Shown: positions 60,340 to 64,000 of the stretch, one piece after another
Layout: each line of letters opens with the position of its first letter
Position numbering within the stretch: the stretch's first letter is position 1
Assembly (NCBI GenBank): GCA_022775005.1
Contig: JALFJR010000028.1
Coordinates: 1-64,000, forward strand
Length of the DNA: 64,000 bases
Reading direction: 5' to 3'
From: Parabacteroides sp.
GTDB taxonomy: Bacteria > Bacteroidota > Bacteroidia > Bacteroidales > Tannerellaceae
Notes under the pieces: model-generated
Seen by the model: the letters and a program-made list of their open reading frames with translations, nothing else
Told to the model about the DNA's origin: nothing
Database searches by the model: none
Position numbers and translations under genes: made by a program

Positions 60340-60807
60340 TTAGTCAACACGTTGTGCAGCGGAGTAGCTAATCTTCAAGGCATATGCCTCACGAAGGGCC
60401 TGCTTGATATCCGTGATTGTACCCATCTTAGTCTCTTTGTCGGCCTTGATAGATACCGTCATGAACGGCTGATCCTCCTCTTTCATTGAAGATTTCTCCT
60501 GAGCGATATAATCTTGAATCTCAGAAGTCTCAGCGAAAGCATCGTTCAGCTGGATACGCGTCTCAGAACCCATCTTGGCGCGCAAATCTCTTGTCGGCTT
60601 ACCCACATAGATGAACGTCACCAAAGATTTCTTCTCCAACTTTTGCAGCTCAGTAGCCTGTGGAGCATGGAACTCAACCTTCAATGTCACCTCACGCATA
60701 GATGTTACCATCATGATGAAGAACAAGAAAGCGAACACCAAGTCAGGTAATGAAGAGGTATTTAACTCGGGCATTTCACGACCGCCCGCTTTACTAAATT
60801 TTCCCAT
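60340..60807 (-). CDS. exbD: ExbD/TolR-family biopolymer transport protein (second copy)
   Basis: A 155-residue protein with one transmembrane helix near the N terminus (LPDLVFAFLFFIMMVTSM). The conserved Asp of ExbD is at the start of that helix. The periplasmic domain follows (KKSLVTFIYVGKPT, TVSIKADKETKMG). With ExbB and TonB it uses the proton gradient to energise TonB-dependent transporters such as SusC. It is the last gene of the operon, 2 bp after the first exbD. The N-terminal KFSKAGGREMPELNTSS is a typical cytoplasmic leader. Length fits the family. Confidence 0.88.
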   Translation of the reverse strand: MGKFSKAGGREMPELNTSSLPDLVFAFLFFIMMVTSMREVTLKVEFHAPQATELQKLEKKSLVTFIYVGKPTRDLRAKMGSETRIQLNDAFAETSEIQDYIAQEKSSMKEEDQPFMTVSIKADKETKMGTITDIKQALREAYALKISYSAAQRVD

Positions 60808-60809
60808 AA

Positions 60810-61400
60810 TTACTTCTTCGCTCCATAGTTTTTAGGCTCTGCCTCAGAAATCTTCTGCGGATAGATCTGCTGCACTGCCTTTTGTTGTTCGTCATTCAAA
60901 TCAGCGAAAGCCTTACCGAATTGCTCCTTGGAAACACCATCTCTCAACTCGTTGTAAGCAGCCGCGATTTCGTTCTGCACATTAATATAAGCCTGGTACT
61001 CCGTGCCACGGTCATTCTGCAAAGAGATGACGTGATTCTTTGTAACCATCTTCTTTCCGAAGAACGGAACATCCACCTCGACACGCTCGGGCTTATGTTC
61101 GTCGTTGTACGGGTTATCAATGAACTCCTTGATCTTTTCTTTCAATTGCTTGATGTCAACGAACTGGTCACCGCAAAGAATCTGGTTGTTGCTGTTGATC
61201 AACACCACCAACAAGTTTCTCTTCTTGATGTCCACATCGGCATCATTCTTCTGATCTTTAGGTACAGGAGGCGGCAAACGTCTTGCCAAACCCTTATCTG
61301 TATCCATTGATGTAGTAATAAGGAAGAAGATAAGCAACATGAAAGCGATATCGGCTGAAGAAGAACCATTGATTCCCGGTGTCTTTCTTTTCTTACCCAT
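60810..61400 (-). CDS. exbD: ExbD/TolR-family biopolymer transport protein (first copy)
   Basis: A 196-residue protein with the ExbD layout: a cytoplasmic leader KKRKTPGINGSSSADIAF with the conserved Asp, one transmembrane helix (FMLLIFFLITTSMD), then a periplasmic domain (NLLVVLINSNNQILCGDQ). The C-terminal ~50 residues (AFADLNDEQQKAVQQIYPQ) are an extra helical tail not found in E. coli ExbD. Two ExbD paralogs in tandem are usual in Bacteroidales. The pair probably forms hetero-oligomers in the ExbB ring, which is inference. Confidence 0.88.
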   Translation of the reverse strand: MGKKRKTPGINGSSSADIAFMLLIFFLITTSMDTDKGLARRLPPPVPKDQKNDADVDIKKRNLLVVLINSNNQILCGDQFVDIKQLKEKIKEFIDNPYNDEHKPERVEVDVPFFGKKMVTKNHVISLQNDRGTEYQAYINVQNEIAAAYNELRDGVSKEQFGKAFADLNDEQQKAVQQIYPQKISEAEPKNYGAKK

Positions 61401-61436
61401 TTCTTTCTTGTTTTATCAAATTCAATATTACTTGGA

Positions 61437-61910
61437 TTACTTACCCATGATCTTCTTGATGGAACCCCAAACTACACAAGCGAGGATAGCGCAGACCAAA
61501 GTGATAGTAGAGAGAATCCACATATCAGAGATCTTCAACCAACCTGCTGTGTTGTACTGCTGAGAATCAGCATTCAAACCCTGCAGAGGCGTATCGTCAC
61601 CAATCGTATAAGTCACAAACAAAAGGGCGAAGAAGAGAACCAATACCACCAAAGAGGAGATAGCCTCTTTCGGATTAGTCTTCAACAAACCCAAGAACTG
61701 CCAGATTGCAAACAAGACTGTACTGATGATTGTTGCGAAGAACAATGCGGATGTCCAGTCGATCAGCAAACCTGTGTAAACAGGCTCCTGAAGCTCGGCG
61801 GCGGGATCTACGACTCCACCGGCGAAGAACATACCCAGAATGATGATGCTGACTATTGAGCAGATCAGCAACGTCCAGCTGGATATTTTTCTAATTTTAG
61901 TAACAGCCAT
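61437..61910 (-). CDS. Four-helix membrane protein of the ExbB-ExbD operon, unknown function
   Basis: A 157-residue protein with about four hydrophobic segments (WTLLICSIVSIIILGMFFA, SALFFATIISTVLFAIWQFL, AISSLVVLVLFFALLFV, ILSTITLVCAILACVVWG). No catalytic motif is visible. It sits between exbB (8 bp upstream) and exbD (36 bp downstream), a place where Bacteroidales operons carry a small membrane protein of unknown role. An accessory or assembly part for the TonB-energising complex is the natural guess. Confidence 0.78.
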   Translation of the reverse strand: MAVTKIRKISSWTLLICSIVSIIILGMFFAGGVVDPAAELQEPVYTGLLIDWTSALFFATIISTVLFAIWQFLGLLKTNPKEAISSLVVLVLFFALLFVTYTIGDDTPLQGLNADSQQYNTAGWLKISDMWILSTITLVCAILACVVWGSIKKIMGK

Positions 61911-61918
61911 AATTCGTA

Positions 61919-62665
61919 TTATTTTTTGAATTTGAGGTTGTATTTGATAACCAAGTCAAGCAACGTGATAGAAGCATCCTCCATCTGGTTCAAGATAGCC
62001 TCCAACTTGCTCAGCAAATAGTTGTAGAATACCTGCAGGATCAAGGCAACGATCAAACCACCGACAGTAGTGATCAACGCCACTTTCATACCACCTGCAA
62101 CGACCGTCGGGCTGATATCACCAACCTGCTCGATCTTATCGAACGCCATGATCATACCAACGACTGTACCCAAGAATCCGAGTGACGGAGCCATTGCGAT
62201 AAACAATGTGATCCAAGAGAGGTTCTTCTCCAACAGACCACCCTGTACACCACCGTAAGATACGATTGATTTCTCAACAACGTCGATACCCTGGTCGATT
62301 CTCATCAAACCTTGGTAAGCAATAGAAGCGATCGGACCTCTTGTGTCACGAGCAATAGTTTTAGCGCCCTCAACATCGCCCTTAGCCAAAGCCTCCTCGA
62401 TGCCTTTCAGCAACTTGCTAGAATTTGTCTCAGCCAAGTTCAAGTAAATGATTCTCTCCAAGCAGAAAGCCAAACCGAAGATCAAAGCGATGGCAACCAA
62501 ACTCATGAAGTCTGCACCACCCTCGATAAACTTTGTCTTTAATGCTTGATACATACCTCCCTCAACTGCTGGAGCAGCTGCTTCTGCAGCGTCCTGAGCG
62601 AATGCTACGGTAGAAGTTCCAAGGGCGCATAAGCCCAAGAATGCTTTTGCGAAAAACTTTTTCAT
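61919..62665 (-). CDS. exbB: ExbB/TolQ/MotA-family proton channel protein
   Basis: A 248-residue protein with an N-terminal cleavable-looking signal (MKKFFAKAFLGLCALGTSTVAFAQ), common in the Bacteroidetes forms. The ExbB core follows, with three transmembrane helices: FMSLVAIALIFGLAFCLER, then LSWITLFIAMAPSLGFLGTVVGMIMAF carrying the family signature GFLGTV, and ALITTVGGLIVALILQVFYNYL. It conducts protons to drive TonB. The ATG at 62665 is chosen; a longer frame to 62746 adds a polar leader unlike any relative. No clear -7 box separates it from the tRNA-Ser gene upstream. Confidence 0.92.
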   Translation of the reverse strand: MKKFFAKAFLGLCALGTSTVAFAQDAAEAAAPAVEGGMYQALKTKFIEGGADFMSLVAIALIFGLAFCLERIIYLNLAETNSSKLLKGIEEALAKGDVEGAKTIARDTRGPIASIAYQGLMRIDQGIDVVEKSIVSYGGVQGGLLEKNLSWITLFIAMAPSLGFLGTVVGMIMAFDKIEQVGDISPTVVAGGMKVALITTVGGLIVALILQVFYNYLLSKLEAILNQMEDASITLLDLVIKYNLKFKK

Positions 62666-62753
62666 TGTGTGTTTAATTTTTAAGATTAATACTCTTATTT
62701 GTTTATTTGTTTTTTTATTGTTGTTATTATCTATTCCATGGTACAACCCACTG

Positions 62754-62841
62754 CGGAGAGAGCGGGATTCGAACCCGCGAAACCCTTTAGGGGTTTACAC
62801 GCTTTCCAGGCGTGCCTCTTCAACCACTCGAGCATCTCTCC
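62754..62841 (-). tRNA. tRNA-Ser (GGA)
   Basis: An 88-nt class II tRNA with long variable arm (TAAACCCCTAAAGGGTTT), acceptor GGAGAGA/TCTCTCC, anticodon loop CTGGAAA (anticodon GGA) and discriminator G. A TAGATTTG -7 box lies upstream at 62914-62921. Confidence 0.94.
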
Positions 62842-62987
62842 AGTCATTCGCTTACCCTTGTCTGAAACGACCGTAGAACGGGCATTCACCGCTCCTTCGA
62901 TCTTTTCAGTGCACAAATCTATACTTTTTGCTTGACATACGCACAATATCGAACCAATAAATTTTGAAATCGGTCAAAAAAAAGTGC

Positions 62988-63779
62988 CTAATGCCCCGTA
63001 TTTATGCTTTTAAACAATTCTTCGGCGTTCTTTCTTGCGGTTTCTACGGCCTCCTCCACTGGAATCTCAAAGGTTGCTGCCACCTTCTCCACCGTCTTCC
63101 AAATATAGAGTGGTTCGTTTCTCCGTCCGCGGTAGGGCACTGGTGCCAAATAGGGCGCATCCGTCTCAAACAGGATCTTCTCCATTGTGGCGCCTTGTCG
63201 CAAGTTGTCCGCCAACTTGGCATTCTTGAAGGTGACTACGCCATTGATCCCTATCTTGAAGTTGGGTAATCGGTTGACCTCTTGCAGCTCCTCAGGAGTA
63301 CCGGTAAAACTGTGGAACACCCCTTTCAACGACTCCGCACCAACCTTGTAGATGCTGTCGAGCACCTCTGGATAGGCCTCACGTGTATGAATGGCTACGG
63401 GCAGATCCATTGCGATGCTCCAGCGTAGCTGTTCCTCAAACACGATCTTTTGCTCTTTCAAGAAACTTTTATCCCAATAGAGGTCGATGCCGATTTCTCC
63501 GATCGCACAGTACTGGCGTTTCCCTAAATAGGCCTCGGTTTGTCGAAGTACGGTAGCGTAATCCGCTCCCACGCTGGTTGGGTGAAGGCCCATCATCGGA
63601 AAGCAGTGCGCAGGATGACGATCGCAAAAATCATGCATCCGTTCCACTGTGGTCAGATCCACATTGGGCATCAACAAGGTGTCAATGCCCGATGCCTCTG
63701 CAGCTGCCCAAAGCGTTTCTTGCTCGGGGTCAAAGTCCTCCAAATAGAGGTGACAATGTGTATCTATCAACTTCGCCAT
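62988..63779 (-). CDS. TatD-family metal-dependent hydrolase
   Basis: A 263-residue TIM-barrel hydrolase. The metal motif IDTHCHLYLEDF starts the protein. Further ligands lie in GEIGIDLYWDKS, PVAIHTREAY, GVFHSFTGTPEE and the final FETDAPYLAP with its aspartate. TatD enzymes are 3'-5' DNA/RNA exonucleases with roles in repair. It starts 6 bp after the stop of the polyprenyl synthetase gene, so the two are co-transcribed, an order often seen in Bacteroidales. Confidence 0.92.
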   Translation of the reverse strand: MAKLIDTHCHLYLEDFDPEQETLWAAAEASGIDTLLMPNVDLTTVERMHDFCDRHPAHCFPMMGLHPTSVGADYATVLRQTEAYLGKRQYCAIGEIGIDLYWDKSFLKEQKIVFEEQLRWSIAMDLPVAIHTREAYPEVLDSIYKVGAESLKGVFHSFTGTPEELQEVNRLPNFKIGINGVVTFKNAKLADNLRQGATMEKILFETDAPYLAPVPYRGRRNEPLYIWKTVEKVAATFEIPVEEAVETARKNAEELFKSINTGH

Positions 63780-63785
63780 CGCGTA

Positions 63786-64000
63786 TTAAACCTGTCTGTG
63801 CATCAATTTGTCGCAAACATTTTTCAAAATAGCGGTTTGCGCTTCGGTCACACTGAGGGCGCGCAAGTTCTCGTTGGCCTGTTCATAGAGCGCTTCGATG
63901 CGGGCTTCGGTCACCGCTTTCAAGTCTAATACATTATATATATGTGTAACCGCTTGTATCTTCTCTTGCGGATCGAAGTCCTTGCGTGCGATCCATCCCA
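63786..64000 (-). CDS. Polyprenyl synthetase family protein, C-terminal end only
   Basis: An open minus-strand frame enters from the right edge and stops at 63786-63788. The visible 71 residues (WIARKDFDPQEKIQAV, VTEARIEALYEQANENL, ending CDKLMHRQV) are helical. They resemble the last helices of trans-isoprenyl diphosphate synthases, which end with an ALxxLxxxVxxRxxV-like pattern. The identity rests on this tail and on gene order with TatD; the catalytic DDxxD motifs lie outside the window. It would make the polyprenyl chain of quinones or the cell-wall carrier lipid. Confidence 0.65.
   Translation of the reverse strand, partial: GWIARKDFDPQEKIQAVTHIYNVLDLKAVTEARIEALYEQANENLRALSVTEAQTAILKNVCDKLMHRQV

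Overview
The window is chromosomal DNA of a Bacteroidales bacterium, most like Parabacteroides. The evidence is a SusC/SusD pair, a MurF-Alr fusion, a GlsA/GlsB glycine-lipid pair, a cell-surface protein ending in a DUF6383-like sorting domain, and many promoters of the Bacteroidetes type (TTTG, 19-20 bp, TAnnTTTG) with weak Shine-Dalgarno sites. There is no rRNA operon, integrase, transposase or CRISPR array. Most of the window is core genome with a few accessory spots.

Layout. 1-3.7 kb: murF-alr (5' end cut off by the window), fabI and a TsaC/YciO-type gene. 3.7-9.9 kb, minus strand: exported M20 amidohydrolase, a dicarboxylate/amino-acid symporter, two NhaC antiporters and a Sir2 deacylase. 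10-14.8 kb: two FKBP isomerases, an Lrp regulator, then an S41 protease and a PfkB kinase on the minus strand. 14.8-15.1 kb: three tRNA-Asn genes, followed by 0.8 kb of repeat-rich non-coding DNA. 15.9-18.8 kb: the DUF6383-like surface protein, then a frameshifted Abi (HEPN) gene behind a likely small structured RNA. 18.9-22 kb: trmB, mrp and an AAA-type ATPase. 22.2-26.7 kb: SusD and SusC without enzymes or regulator. 27-27.7 kb: three tRNA-Val genes with periodic repeats between them. 28-32.3 kb: purB, an RG/GY-rich pseudouridine synthase and asnS. 32.4-36.5 kb: a second Lrp regulator, a GNAT enzyme and a small envelope/LPS cluster (LPS-core-type kinase, GT2, predicted outer-membrane protein, DUF4254). 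36.6-42.5 kb: secDF, an endonuclease/exonuclease/phosphatase-fold protein with a C9 tract, and two rhomboid proteases. 42.7-47.3 kb: argS, then a Tat-exported pair (sugar isomerase-like TIM barrel and Gfo/Idh/MocA oxidoreductase). 47.7-54.5 kb: glsA, glsB, cls, then rsmD, DUF3822 and a pseudopilin-like protein, then a RecD-like helicase. 54.5-59.5 kb: tRNA-Pro, korB/korA, alanine dehydrogenase and aroK. 59.6-64 kb: RNase H, the ExbD-ExbD-membrane protein-ExbB TonB-energising operon, tRNA-Ser, tatD and the 3' end of a polyprenyl synthetase.

Functional themes. Envelope building and energisation dominate: peptidoglycan precursors, fatty-acid elongation, glycine lipids, cardiolipin, LPS-core modification, SecDF, and ExbB/ExbD powering the SusC importer. 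Translation genes are the second theme: AsnS with tRNA-Asn, ArgS, TrmB, RsmD, pseudouridine synthase, the TsaC family and tRNA-Val/Pro/Ser.

The most unusual signals are: the Abi/HEPN gene with a terminator-ended structured RNA directly upstream; a perfect 15-bp inverted repeat flanking the nhaC promoter; three unrelated repeat arrays that share a 22-23 bp period and lie beside tRNA clusters; an orphan leftward promoter in a gene-free region; and a C9 tract inside a coding region. All calls come from reading the sequence; no database search was run.
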